From JAEUMD01 sp050250815 (lineage in GTDB: Bacteria > Pseudomonadota > Alphaproteobacteria > Rhizobiales > Hyphomicrobiaceae), in assembly GCA_050250815.1 (NCBI GenBank), contig JBFWNY010000014.1, positions 25,470 to 89,469 of the forward strand: 64,000 bases of DNA, read 5' to 3'. Positions 25,532 to 34,808 of this stretch are shown in pieces. The position numbers were made by a program, and so were the translations under genes. The notes under the pieces are model-generated. The model was not told the DNA's origin, did no database searches, and was given only the letters and a program-made list of their open reading frames with translations. Numbering within the stretch: position 1 is the first letter of the stretch; each line of letters starts with the position of its first letter.

Positions 25532-27133
25532 ATGAGCACGCCCCTGGAGCGCCACGGCGGAGCGGACGCAGACGCGGATTACGAAACCGGGCACGTCGTC
25601 GGCCAGGATAACATCGAGGTGTTCGGCCTCGACATCCACAATCCCGTCTTTATCGTGTCGGCGTTGACCGTCATCGGCTTCGTCGCCGTCACCCTGTTGT
25701 TCCAGTCCGAGGCCAAAGCGCTTCTCACCGCGCTGCGGCCCTGGCTCACGAGCACCTTCGACTGGCTGTTCATGCTGACGGGGAACCTCGTCGTTGCCGT
25801 CTGCGCGCTCCTGGTGGTGTCACCCTGGGGACGCGTGCGCCTGGGCGGTCCCGATGCACGGCCCGATCATTCCTACACCAGCTGGTTCGCGATGCTGTTC
25901 TCGGCCGGCATGGGCATCGGCCTCATGTTCTTCGGCGTACTCGAGCCGTTCTATCACATGACCGAGCCTCCCCTAGGCGTGCCGGCCGACGACGCTCAGG
26001 CTGCCGCTCGGGTGGCGATGGCCGCCACCATCTTTCACTGGGGCATCCATCCGTGGGCGATCTATGCGGTCGTCGGGCTTGCGCTGGGTCTGTTCGCCTA
26101 CAATCACGATCTGCCGTTATCGATCCGCTCGGCGTTCTATCCGCTCATCGGCCGTCGCGTGTTCGGCTGGCCGGGGCATGTCATCGACACGCTTGCGGTC
26201 TTTGCGACCCTGATCGGGCTTGCCACGTCGCTGGGCTTTGGTGCCAGCCAAGCCGCGGCCGGCCTGCACGACCTGTTCGACGTGCCGCAGACGCTGCAGA
26301 CCAAGGTCCTCCTGATCGTGGCAATCACGATGGTGGCCACCATGTCGGTCGTCGCGGGGCTCGATGCCGGTATCCGCCGTCTGAGCCAGCTCAACATGGT
26401 GCTGGCGATCGCCCTCCTGGTCTTCGTCATCGTCGCCGGTCCGACGCTTTTCATCCTGACAAGCATCCCCCAGGCGACCATTGACTACCTGCGTTACCTG
26501 CCGGCGCTGAGCAATTGGGTCGACCGGCCCGATACGGAGTTCCTGCATGGCTGGACCACGTTCTACTGGGCGTGGTGGATCTCCTGGTCGCCGTTCGTGG
26601 GCATGTTCATCGCCCGCGTATCGCGCGGCCGCACGGTCCGCGAGTTCATCACGGCGGCCTGCCTCGTGCCGCTCGCCGTCACCGTCGTGTGGATGACCGC
26701 GATGGGCGGAACGGCGATCCATCAGTATCTTGCCGACGGCTACCAGGGCGTAATGCAGACAATGCGCGACGGCACGCCCGAGCTGTCTCTCTACCGCATG
26801 CTGGCGCCACTCCCCCTGGGCGGTGTGGCCTCCGCCGTCGGTGTGGTGCTGGTGATCGTCTTCTTCGTCACCTCCTCCGACTCTGGCTCTCTCGTCTTCG
26901 ATACGATCACGGCCGGGGGCAAGCTGGAGGCGCCTGTCGCCCAGCGCGTCTTCTGGGCAGCGTTCGAAGGTCTGGTGGCCATTGCGCTCCTGGTCGGGGG
27001 CGGACTGGCGGCACTACGGGCTGCCGCCATCTCCACCGGCCTGCCGTTCGCGCTGGTCCTGATCGCCATGTGCGCCAGCCTGCTGGTGGGGCTGCGCCGC
27101 GAGTATCACAGGTCCGCCGGCCTCCGGAGCTGA
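25532..27133 (+). CDS. BCCT-family betaine/choline transporter
   Basis: The 533-residue protein has twelve hydrophobic segments and BCCT hallmarks: SAGMGIGLMFFGVLEP with GMGIG at 126-130 in TM3, FHWGIHPWAIYAV, and the TM8 tryptophan signature FYWAWWISWSPFVGMFIARVSRGRTVREF. Such transporters import glycine betaine, choline or similar quaternary amines, coupled to Na+ or H+. ATG 25532 is preferred over a TTG at 25517 overlapping the sdmt stop. Being last in the betaine synthesis operon, it likely imports or recovers betaine during salt stress. Its C-terminal regulatory tail is short, so osmosensing by a long tail as in BetP is not expected. Confidence 0.93.
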   Translation: MSTPLERHGGADADADYETGHVVGQDNIEVFGLDIHNPVFIVSALTVIGFVAVTLLFQSEAKALLTALRPWLTSTFDWLFMLTGNLVVAVCALLVVSPWGRVRLGGPDARPDHSYTSWFAMLFSAGMGIGLMFFGVLEPFYHMTEPPLGVPADDAQAAARVAMAATIFHWGIHPWAIYAVVGLALGLFAYNHDLPLSIRSAFYPLIGRRVFGWPGHVIDTLAVFATLIGLATSLGFGASQAAAGLHDLFDVPQTLQTKVLLIVAITMVATMSVVAGLDAGIRRLSQLNMVLAIALLVFVIVAGPTLFILTSIPQATIDYLRYLPALSNWVDRPDTEFLHGWTTFYWAWWISWSPFVGMFIARVSRGRTVREFITAACLVPLAVTVVWMTAMGGTAIHQYLADGYQGVMQTMRDGTPELSLYRMLAPLPLGGVASAVGVVLVIVFFVTSSDSGSLVFDTITAGGKLEAPVAQRVFWAAFEGLVAIALLVGGGLAALRAAAISTGLPFALVLIAMCASLLVGLRREYHRSAGLRS

Positions 27134-27225
27134 AGCCGCTTCCGGCTCTCACGTCATGACGGTATTCGCGCAGGGCGGAGTTCGTGCCACACTGGCAGTG
27201 CTCCCCGCCACGAGTGCTGAGACCC

Positions 27226-28890
27226 ATGCACATCCTCCTGCGCGGCACCACGGCCCAGCGCGTGCGGCTCGCGTCCGGCCTCGTGCTGATGACATTCACA
27301 GCGACGCATTTCGCCAATCATGCGTTGGGCCTCGCCGGGCTCGACGTCATGGTCGCCGCCGAGCGCTGGCGCCTTGCAGTCACGCGCAGCCCGCCCGGCA
27401 CGGCGATCCTGGCGATGGCGATCCTTGTGCACGCAGGGCTCGCGCTATTCAAACTCGCACGGCGTGCGACCCTCAGGATGCCCGTGTGGGAAGCGGTGCA
27501 GATCGCGACGGGATTGGCCATTCCCTACCTGCTCATCCAGCACGTCGCGTTCAATCGCGGCGCGCACGAGATCGCCGGCACAGACGACACCTATCGCTAC
27601 GAGCTTGCGACGCTGTGGCCGGACTTTGCATGGGCGCAATCCACCCTGCTGCTACTCGTGTGGGTGCACGGCACGATCGGCTTGCACTACTGGCTGCGTT
27701 TGCACCCGGCATGGCGCCGCTGGCAGGCACCGCTGCTGGCGGCGGCCACGGCAATGCCCATCCTCGCGCTGACCGGCTTCATCGCCGCGGGGCGCGAGGT
27801 CGCAGCGAGCCTGACCGTGCCCGGCGCGCGCGATGCACTCTACGCTGCGGCGCGCGCGCCGGACGCGGAAGCGGTCGCCCGCATCGTCGCCATCGAGCAG
27901 GCGGTACAGTGGACGTTCCTCGCACTCGCCGCTCTTGCTCTGGCCGTACCGCTGATGCGCATGGCCCTGCGCGCGAGCGCTGGCCGCATGTCGGTGAAAT
28001 ACGTTGCCGGTCCATTGGTACGCGCGCTACCGGGCCCGACGCTGCTGGAGATCAGCCGCATGTCTGGCGTACCGCATGCCGCTGTCTGCGGCGGGCGCGC
28101 GCGCTGCTCCACCTGCCGCGTCGCCGTCGCCTCCGGGCTCGACGAGCTGCCGCCTCCCGAGGCGGCCGAGCTGCGGACGCTGGAGAGCGTCGGCGCACCA
28201 CCGGGCGTGCGGCTAGCGTGTCAGGTCCGCCCCCGGCACGACCTCACCGTCCGACGCATCGTGGCGCCGCACGCGGCGCGCGCATCCCGTGCGCCTGAGG
28301 AACAGGGCATCGAAAGGCCGCTCGCCATCCTCTTCTTCGACCTGCGCGGCTACACGGCGCTGAGCGAGGCGCGCCTACCCTACGACGTCGTATTCCTCCT
28401 CAACGGCATCTTCTCGGCCGTGGCCGGCGCCATCGAGGCTCACGGCGGGCGCATCGACAAGTACATGGGCGACGGGCTGATGGCGGCTTTCGGACACGAT
28501 GCTCCGCTGCCCGACGCCTGCCGCGGAGCGCTGCGCGCCACGCGCGAGATCGATCGCGTGCTCGCCGACTACTCTGAACGCTATCGCGACGAGATCGGAC
28601 GGACGCTGGCCTGTGCCATGGGCCTGCACGCGGGAGCGCTCGTGATCGGACGGATCGGGGCGCCGGGTTCGGCGACCCTCACCGTGATCGGCCGTCCCGT
28701 GAATGCTGCGAGCCGCCTGGAGAGCCTCGCCAAGGAGCGCGGTGCTCAGCTCGCAGTCTCCGCCGACGTGCTTGCCGCTGCCGGGCTCGCCGCAACCGGT
28801 CTGCCCGTCGAGCAGGTTGCCATCCGCGGCCTCGTCAAGCCGCTACGCGTGGCCCTCGTCACGCAAGCCCGCGATCTTCCTGCAATCTGA
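27226..28890 (+). CDS. cyaC: Redox-type membrane adenylate cyclase (CyaC class)
   Basis: The 554-residue protein has three parts. The N-terminal six-helix membrane anchor carries histidines at 28, 32, 69, 106, 148 and 154, like succinate dehydrogenase/diheme cytochrome b anchors. A 2Fe-2S ferredoxin domain has Cys 288, 294, 297 (AVCGGRARCSTCR) and 332. A class III cyclase domain has metal Asp in FFDLRGYTALSE (372) and KYMGDGLMAAF (416) and the NAASRLE motif. This matches the quinone-responsive CyaC described in Sinorhizobium meliloti. I infer cAMP production regulated by the respiratory redox state. It lies 92 bp after the betaine transporter. Confidence 0.88.
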   Translation: MHILLRGTTAQRVRLASGLVLMTFTATHFANHALGLAGLDVMVAAERWRLAVTRSPPGTAILAMAILVHAGLALFKLARRATLRMPVWEAVQIATGLAIPYLLIQHVAFNRGAHEIAGTDDTYRYELATLWPDFAWAQSTLLLLVWVHGTIGLHYWLRLHPAWRRWQAPLLAAATAMPILALTGFIAAGREVAASLTVPGARDALYAAARAPDAEAVARIVAIEQAVQWTFLALAALALAVPLMRMALRASAGRMSVKYVAGPLVRALPGPTLLEISRMSGVPHAAVCGGRARCSTCRVAVASGLDELPPPEAAELRTLESVGAPPGVRLACQVRPRHDLTVRRIVAPHAARASRAPEEQGIERPLAILFFDLRGYTALSEARLPYDVVFLLNGIFSAVAGAIEAHGGRIDKYMGDGLMAAFGHDAPLPDACRGALRATREIDRVLADYSERYRDEIGRTLACAMGLHAGALVIGRIGAPGSATLTVIGRPVNAASRLESLAKERGAQLAVSADVLAAAGLAATGLPVEQVAIRGLVKPLRVALVTQARDLPAI

Positions 28891-29066
28891 CGAGCTTACA
28901 GCGACCGCCCATCAGGAAAGCACTTGCTTTGCGCGACACCCAAAGGTTGATGCATCGATGCCGCTATGAGGCATTCGCCCCACACCGTCCATGTTTCTGC
29001 CGGGGCGGCATTGTGCCTGCGAAAGCGAATATGTTATGCGCGACGGATACTGATCCGGGGAAGCTC

Positions 29067-30125
29067 ATGCTCGCGCGAAATCATTTCGGCGGAATCTGCG
29101 CTTTCGTCATTGGGCTAGCGGTCGTGGGCACCAATCCGGCGGCGGCCGGTCCTGCGCTTCTGTTCGAGGCAACCTCGGGCAAAGTTCTCTATGCCGAGGA
29201 TCAGGACCACCTCTGGCACCCCGCCTCCCTTACCAAGATCATGACCGCCTACATCGCCTTTCAGGCGATCCGTGACGGCAAGGTCACGCTCGACAGCAAG
29301 GTAACTTGCACCGAGGCGGCCCAGAAGGAGCCGCCAAGCAAGATTGGCATGCCGATCGGCACCGAGATGTCGATGAACCTCGCGCTGAAGGCCCTGATCA
29401 TCAAATCGGCCAACGACGTTGCCGTGATGATCGCCGAGAAGATCGGTGGCAGTGTCGACGGCTTCGTCACAATCATGAACGACACCGCCAAGAAGCTCGG
29501 CATGTCGCGCACGCGCTTCGTCAATCCAAACGGGCTGCCGGCCATAGAGCAGGTGACGACCGCGCGCGATCTGGCGAAACTGTCCCGCGCCATCCTGCGC
29601 GATTTCCCCGAGCATGCGCATTACTGGTCGGAACCCAATTTCCAGATCGGCAAGCGGCGCATTTCATCCCACAACGCGCTGCTGAAGACATTCGAGGGCG
29701 CCGACGGGCTCAAGACCGGATTCATTTGCGACAGCGGTTACAACGTCGTGGCGAGCGCCACGCGCGACGGGACGAAGCTCGTCGCCGTCGTGCTGGGCGA
29801 GCCGACGGGCGCGGAGCGCACGCTGCGCGCGGCCAGCCTGCTGGAGCACGGCTTCCAGCACTACGGCTGGAAGACGTTCTTCCAGACAACCAACATCGAC
29901 AATCTTCCGTTCGATGCGGACGCCCAGGGCATCATGTCGATCCGCACCAGCGTGCGGTCGTGGGACTGCGGCTATCGGCCAAGGACCGCCGGGCGAGTGA
30001 AGACGCTAAAGTCGCGGACGCAGCGGGCCTCAGTCCGCCGCAAGGCGAAAGAGGCGGCCAAGAAGTCCGCAAGCAAGGCCGCCGAAGCAGCGCCCGCACC
30101 CCAGAAGCCCAAGGCAAGCAACTGA
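29067..30125 (+). CDS. D-alanyl-D-alanine carboxypeptidase (class A-like PBP)
   Basis: The 352-residue serine peptidase starts at ATG 29067 after GGGGAAG. It has a signal peptide (CAFVIGLAVVGTNPAAAG) and the three penicillin-binding motifs: SLTK at 54-57, SAN at 114-116 and KTG at 216-218. Such enzymes trim the pentapeptide of peptidoglycan in the periplasm. After the catalytic part and a short beta domain comes a strongly basic Lys/Ala-rich tail (from about residue 310) in place of an amphipathic membrane anchor. The tail could bind the cell wall or nucleic acid; that is inference. Confidence 0.92.
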   Translation: MLARNHFGGICAFVIGLAVVGTNPAAAGPALLFEATSGKVLYAEDQDHLWHPASLTKIMTAYIAFQAIRDGKVTLDSKVTCTEAAQKEPPSKIGMPIGTEMSMNLALKALIIKSANDVAVMIAEKIGGSVDGFVTIMNDTAKKLGMSRTRFVNPNGLPAIEQVTTARDLAKLSRAILRDFPEHAHYWSEPNFQIGKRRISSHNALLKTFEGADGLKTGFICDSGYNVVASATRDGTKLVAVVLGEPTGAERTLRAASLLEHGFQHYGWKTFFQTTNIDNLPFDADAQGIMSIRTSVRSWDCGYRPRTAGRVKTLKSRTQRASVRRKAKEAAKKSASKAAEAAPAPQKPKASN

Positions 30126-30214
30126 GCGGGCGTGCCGCAAGCGCCAGAGGGCTGTGCCTTCGATCGAGCATCCGTGGCCAAGCGTCCGAATGACAGACGT
30201 GGCGTCCCGGCGAC

Positions 30215-30535
30215 CTACACGATGAGCTCGAGCTGCTGCCCGCGATAGGGACAGCCGCCGCCGCCAAAAGACGGAGGCCCGTCCTCGCCGTCGTCGCTTC
30301 TGGGACGCTCGGCCGCGGGAGGGCGATCGGCCGGAGATCGCGGACCGTTCTCGCTTTTCGATGCGGGCGGAACCCGGTTCAATTTGGCACCGCTGTCGCC
30401 ACCGGCCCCGGTGCCCTGCTCGGCGTGCGCAGTGGGTGCGGAAACCGCAAGCACGAGCATCAGGGCTCCCAACATGAGCCAAGCCGCGCTGAAGCGTGAC
30501 CTTGGCGGGCTCGCATTGCATCGCGGGTTCGGCAT
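30215..30535 (-). CDS. Small secreted protein with conserved C-terminal tail
   Basis: The 106-residue product has a signal peptide (AAWLMLGALMLVLAVSAPTAHA) and a low-complexity, charged middle. It ends with a compact motif GGGGCPYRGQQLELIV at the very end. I recall similar CPYR-x-x-x-LELIV endings in small proteins of Hyphomicrobiales, but no function is known to me. It is convergent with the carboxypeptidase gene and has no evident operon partner. The signal peptide and defined tail make it likely real despite its small size. Confidence 0.55.
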   Translation of the reverse strand: MPNPRCNASPPRSRFSAAWLMLGALMLVLAVSAPTAHAEQGTGAGGDSGAKLNRVPPASKSENGPRSPADRPPAAERPRSDDGEDGPPSFGGGGCPYRGQQLELIV

Positions 30536-30742
30536 TGGTCGGGCTCCAAGGCGTATCGGGGTCGCCTCCCTGCCGCTGAAACTACCACCTGCGCCGATCG
30601 GGCCGTTAGCGAAATTCCCGTTTCGACCATGCGGGCCGCGGCTTCGCCTCGCCGCTTGTGGCGCTGATCTTGCTTACCCGGGTTCTCGACAATCCCGGCC
30701 TGGCGCCGTGGACAGAGGAATTAACGAGGTCTTGAGGCGAAT

Positions 30743-30970
30743 ATGTTGATATCGCGCTGGCACCCCGACGAAGACGCCACACCGTCCCCGCGGGATGTCA
30801 CCTTCATGGCGTCGACGCTGGAGGCCCGACACGGCACCCTGGCGGCCGACGTCGCGGAGTTCTTCTCGACGGTCCACTCCGAACGCGGCGACGCGGGCCG
30901 GTCATGGGCCTGGGCGGGTGTCGCCGAGCTGGTGCGCCAGCGCGAGCGGCAGCGGCTCGCCGCAGGTTAG
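30743..30970 (+). CDS. Short hypothetical protein
   Basis: The 75-residue product has GAGGCGAAT before its ATG. Predicted helices (VTFMASTLEARHGTLAADVAEFFSTVH and WAWAGVAELVRQRERQRL) suggest a small helical protein. It is 56 bp before the flippase gene on the same strand and may be cotranscribed. I do not recognise a family; coding status rests on the ribosome-binding site, amino acid composition and position. Confidence 0.45.
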   Translation: MLISRWHPDEDATPSPRDVTFMASTLEARHGTLAADVAEFFSTVHSERGDAGRSWAWAGVAELVRQRERQRLAAG

Positions 30971-31026
30971 CACTAGCACGCTACGACGGCAGACCCGCAG
31001 GGCCGGGCGCGCCGACACGAGGGGCA

Positions 31027-32424
31027 ATGCAGCAGGAGACGACTTCTCCGCCACTTCAGGCCGAGCGCATGGACTTTGCGCCCGTCCCCAAAGCTGTTGC
31101 CACGATACGCCGCATCCTGCGCGCCGACGACGAGACCAGCCGCACGCAGCGTGACGCGCTCATCGCCTTTACGGTGCGCGTGGCGAGCGCCGCCCTGCTC
31201 TATCTGTCTCAGATTGTACTCGCCCGTTGGATGGGGGGCTTCGAGTACGGCATCTACGTCTTCGTCTGGACGTGGGTTCTGGTACTGGGCGGACTGTCCC
31301 ACCTCGGCCTCAACCTGGCGATGATCCGCCTCATTCCGCACTATCGCGAGACGGGCGAGACGTCACTGTTGCGCGGGCTCCTGCGCGGCGGTCGCTTCGC
31401 GGCTCTGGGGCTCTCCACGGCTGTGGCGTTCGCAGCCGGCGCCCTGCTCTGGCTGCTGGGCGAACACCTCGACAACCACTACGTGCTGCCGCTTTTCATC
31501 GCGCTCGCCTGCATCCCGATGTTTACGCTCACCGACGTGCAGGACGGCGTCGGCAGGGGCAAGGCGTGGATGACCATCGCGCTGCTGCCGCCCTACGTGC
31601 TCAGGCCCTCGCTGTTGCTGCTGGCAATGGTCATGGCGCACGCAGCGGGCCTCGACATGAAGGCCACGACGGCGGCAGGTGCCGCGATCGCGGCCACGTG
31701 GCTGACGGCGCTGGTGCAGACCCTGCTCGTCAACCGGCGCATCGACGCCACCATCGGGCCGGGAGAGCGGCGCTACGACTTCGGCCAGTGGCTCGCCATT
31801 TCAGCACCGATGCTGATGATGGCAGCATCCGACCTTGCATTGCAAAACACCGATGTCCTCGTCATCTCCCGCTATCTGGGACCGACCGAGGTCGGCATCT
31901 ACTTCGCCGCCGCCAAGACCATGAGCCTCATCATGTTCGTCCACTACGCGGTGGGCAGCGCGGTGGCTAATCGCTTCTCGGCTCTCCACGCACGCGGCGA
32001 CAAGGCGGAGCTGCGCGCCTTCGTGCGCGACGCCGTCAATTGGACCTTCTGGCCGTCGCTCGCCTGCGCCGCGATCATTCTGGTGCTCGGCCGGCCGCTG
32101 CTGATGCTGTTCGGTCCGCAGTTCGTGTCGGGATATCCGGTGATGCTGGTGCTGGTGGTGGGCTTCCTGTTCCGCTCGGCGATGGGTCCGGCGGAATTCC
32201 TGCTCAACATGCTGGGTGAGCAGCGCCTGTGCGCGACCGTGCTGGCGGCCGCCGCCGTTCTCAATGTCGCGCTCAATTTTGCGCTGGTGCCGCGCTTCGG
32301 CCTCGCCGGCGCGGCGACGGCGACCGCACTGTCGCTGACAACGGCGGCGCTGCTTAATTACGCCGTGGCTCGCCGGCGCCTCGGGCTCGAAATCGGCATC
32401 TGGCGCAACGTCGGGCGCCGGTGA
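31027..32424 (+). CDS. Wzx-like polysaccharide flippase
   Basis: The 465-residue integral membrane protein has about 12-14 hydrophobic helices of the MATE/MOP superfamily, oligosaccharide-flippase branch. Characteristic parts include FTVRVASAALLYLSQIVLARWMGGFEYGIYVF near the N-terminus and DVLVISRYLGPTEVGIYFAAAK in the middle (split by TM ends). I infer export of a lipid-linked glycan across the inner membrane. No glycosyltransferases are adjacent, so the substrate is unknown. ATG 31027 is chosen because it follows GAGGGGCA; the frame is open further upstream. Confidence 0.85.
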   Translation: MQQETTSPPLQAERMDFAPVPKAVATIRRILRADDETSRTQRDALIAFTVRVASAALLYLSQIVLARWMGGFEYGIYVFVWTWVLVLGGLSHLGLNLAMIRLIPHYRETGETSLLRGLLRGGRFAALGLSTAVAFAAGALLWLLGEHLDNHYVLPLFIALACIPMFTLTDVQDGVGRGKAWMTIALLPPYVLRPSLLLLAMVMAHAAGLDMKATTAAGAAIAATWLTALVQTLLVNRRIDATIGPGERRYDFGQWLAISAPMLMMAASDLALQNTDVLVISRYLGPTEVGIYFAAAKTMSLIMFVHYAVGSAVANRFSALHARGDKAELRAFVRDAVNWTFWPSLACAAIILVLGRPLLMLFGPQFVSGYPVMLVLVVGFLFRSAMGPAEFLLNMLGEQRLCATVLAAAAVLNVALNFALVPRFGLAGAATATALSLTTAALLNYAVARRRLGLEIGIWRNVGRR

Positions 32425-32504
32425 AACAAAACAGTTGTGGGCGGCGAGGGACTAACCTCGCACGCCCACTCTGGTGGTCAGCAGTGTGCCGGTGGCAGCC
32501 CGCT

Positions 32505-33167
32505 CTACATCGAGGAGCCGAGCACCAGCGTCCAGAAGCTCTTGAATTCGGTCTTGGGATCCTGAACCAGGGCGAGGCCCATGTGCTCGGCGTCCGAGAG
32601 CAGCAGGTTCTTGTTGTGGCCGGGGCTGTTGCGCCAGCCCTTCATGACCTCCTCGAAGGTCACCTGCCCGGTGCCGACGTTTTCCGCCGCCAGGCGCGCC
32701 TTGTAGCCGGCGCGCTTGACGCGGTCCCACGGGTTGGAACCATCCGAACCGTAATGGGAGATCCGGTCCCACTTGGCCAGATCACGCGAGTGCGCCTTGG
32801 CGGCCGCCGTCAGCTCGGCATTGAGCCGCAGTGGCTTCAGGCCGTTGTCGCGGCGGTACTGGTTGATGATGTCGCGGGCGCGCTCGACGTCGAGGCTGGT
32901 GTTGGAGTAGTCGCGGTCGGACAGCGCTCCGGGAGGTGCGGTCTCGTAGCTGCCGGTCGGGGCGCGATCGTCGAGCTTGGCGACGCGCGTGCCGCCACCG
33001 CTGCGGCGGATACCCGGATCGCCGCCAAGCGCATGCCCGGACGAGGGCCGCGCAATCGAAGCCGTAGGCGCGCCGTTGTCGGCGAAACCGCTCGAGATCG
33101 AACCCGAGTTGAGGGCGCAACCGCAGAGCAGAAGCCCGGCCGAGGCGATGACGAAAAAGCGATGCAT
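32505..33167 (-). CDS. CAP/SCP-domain lipoprotein
   Basis: From ATG 33167 the product has 220 residues. The N-terminus MHRFFVIASAGLLLCGCALN has a lipobox-like LCGC, so it is probably a lipoprotein. After a disordered linker, the CAP domain covers about residues 95-220: INQYRRDNGLKPLRLNAEL, AAKAHSRDLAKWDRISHYGS, AAENVGTG, GWRNSPGHNKNLL and a final SFWTLVLG. These contain the conserved His and Glu of the family. Function in bacteria is poorly known. A CtrA-type site lies about 60-70 bp upstream, suggesting cell-cycle regulation. Confidence 0.85.
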   Translation of the reverse strand: MHRFFVIASAGLLLCGCALNSGSISSGFADNGAPTASIARPSSGHALGGDPGIRRSGGGTRVAKLDDRAPTGSYETAPPGALSDRDYSNTSLDVERARDIINQYRRDNGLKPLRLNAELTAAAKAHSRDLAKWDRISHYGSDGSNPWDRVKRAGYKARLAAENVGTGQVTFEEVMKGWRNSPGHNKNLLLSDAEHMGLALVQDPKTEFKSFWTLVLGSSM

Positions 33168-33572
33168 GACATGTGCTCCCGCAGGACGACGCGCGGTGTT
33201 TCCAGTCAGCATCGCTTAGGACCCCTTAACCGGCCGTTAACGTAAAAATTTCTGTTCCAGCGGACATGCGGGTGATTCGGGCGCTGTGCGCAGGCGCCGC
33301 CCGGAACGCTGGCGCAATCCACTATCCCTCGACCGTGTCTTCAGATTTCGCCGCAACAAGGTGTCCTCAATTTGACCGGCGCGGGGCGAAACCTTGAGCG
33401 GCGCGACCGGCGGCGGAGTGCCGCTTCAAGACGCTGGAAAAGCGCGGGTAACGGTTCTGCCGCGCTTTCCTCGCCCCGGCCGATCGCGGACTATGCCGCC
33501 AGAGATGGTGGTGATTCGCCGCGTGATGCGGCCGCTCGATGCGTATGTCCGGCACGGGGGGAGAGGACAGGC
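33168..33572. other. Intergenic region between CAP lipoprotein and the two-gene ATPase unit
   Basis: This 405-bp region contains the CtrA-type site at 33226-33240 and must contain the promoter of the 33573 gene. The frame of that gene is open upstream to 33372 but shows no conserved sequence. No further gene is supported. Confidence 0.45.
33226..33240. promoter_or_regulatory. CtrA-type site TTAA-N7-TTAA
   Basis: TTAA at 33226 and 33237 with exactly 7 nt between them (TTAACCGGCCGTTAA), upstream of the CAP lipoprotein gene. Same architecture as the site before the glucosaminidase gene. Confidence 0.55.
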
Positions 33573-34763
33573 ATGGCAATCTCGACGATAGGCAGGTCCG
33601 CGCCGCCGGTGGCTGCGCCCGCACCAGCGCCTTCCGAAAGCGCCCTCAACGGGATCGTGCTCGCCCGCATCGCCGCCGACGGCGGGGCGACGCGCGCCGA
33701 AATCATACGCGACCTGGGCCAACTGGTGGCACACCGGCTATCGCCCGGAGAATGGCGCCAGACGGCCGAGGCGATCCTGGAGCAGGTCACCCGGGCGGGC
33801 CTCGCCGACAGCCGCCGCGGGCGCTACGAGGCGACGATCCCGGGTCTGGAAGCGGCGGCCGAGGCACTCAAATTGCGCAAGGCGGGCCCCATTGGCCCGT
33901 GGGCTGGCGTGCGCGACAGCCTGCTCATCGCCCGCGCCCTGGGGCTGGAGGCGGAATCAGCGGTGAAACTCAAGGCGCTCGGCACACCAGAGGGGCTGCG
34001 CGCCGTCATCGTGCAGAAGGCGTTCGGCCTGCCGCGGCGGCTCAAGACATCGCCAGCGAAGCTGCGGGGCGAGCTGGCCCTGGTGGCCCTGGAGCGAGCC
34101 TTCGGCAACAAGATCAAGAGCGGGCTGGGTAGCGGCACCGGACTGTCAGCGAAGGCCGGACGCCTGCTCGCTGGCCAGCTGTCGCGTCGCCCGCGCGAGT
34201 TCGTTTCCGACAGCCGACTGATCGCCGAACTGGCGGCCGAGCAGGCCGAGGCCGTTCAGCCGACGCTCGACGTCCTTCGGGCGCAGATCCTCAAGCGCTT
34301 CGTCAGCGAACTGCTCGACGGCTCGGCCGATGCCGCGACACCTGCCACGAAGCCGTCGGTGGCGCCCGGCATTGCGCTCAAGCCCTCTGCCCCGGTCCGG
34401 GCCCAGCGCACCCCGTCGCCGGCCAATGACACCGCGCCCGCGCAGGCCAGTCTGCCCTTGATGCGCCCCGACTTGCCGTCCTTCGTCTCCGAGGTGGCGC
34501 GTCAGGCCGGCCGGTGCGCGGAGGGCTGGCCAGGCAACCGGCGTGCGTTTATTTCTCAGGTCTGGCCAGCGATTCGCGACGCCCGGCCGGAGTGGGGACT
34601 ATCCGAGATCGAGTTCAAGTGCATGCTGGTGGAAGCGCACCGGGCAGGTGGCCTCGCGCTCGCTACTGCCGACCTGAAAAACAAAAACAACATCAAGGAA
34701 ATTCAGGACTCGGCCATCAGCTACATGAACACCCAGTGGCATTTCGTGCGCGTCGAGGACTAG
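33573..34763 (+). CDS. Winged-helix-like adaptor of a two-gene HerA/AAA unit
   Basis: The 396-residue protein starts at ATG 33573 after GGAGAGGACAG. Residues 22-95 look like a winged helix (LNGIVLARIAADGGATRAEI, then helices and a basic wing SRRGRYEATIP). Residues 100-245 are helical and basic, and 250-300 are a Pro/Ala-rich linker. Residues 303-395 form a compact C-terminal domain with NRRAFISQVWPAIRD, LSEIEFKCMLVEAHRAGGLAL and a final WHFVRVED. I do not recognise it by name. It lies 45 bp before the dual-NTPase gene and is probably its cotranscribed partner; a DNA-recognition or adaptor role is inference. Confidence 0.7.
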   Translation: MAISTIGRSAPPVAAPAPAPSESALNGIVLARIAADGGATRAEIIRDLGQLVAHRLSPGEWRQTAEAILEQVTRAGLADSRRGRYEATIPGLEAAAEALKLRKAGPIGPWAGVRDSLLIARALGLEAESAVKLKALGTPEGLRAVIVQKAFGLPRRLKTSPAKLRGELALVALERAFGNKIKSGLGSGTGLSAKAGRLLAGQLSRRPREFVSDSRLIAELAAEQAEAVQPTLDVLRAQILKRFVSELLDGSADAATPATKPSVAPGIALKPSAPVRAQRTPSPANDTAPAQASLPLMRPDLPSFVSEVARQAGRCAEGWPGNRRAFISQVWPAIRDARPEWGLSEIEFKCMLVEAHRAGGLALATADLKNKNNIKEIQDSAISYMNTQWHFVRVED

Positions 34764-34808
34764 GCCCCGGCGGCCATCCCGGCAAGATGTTCGAGGAACT
34801 GAACTTTC

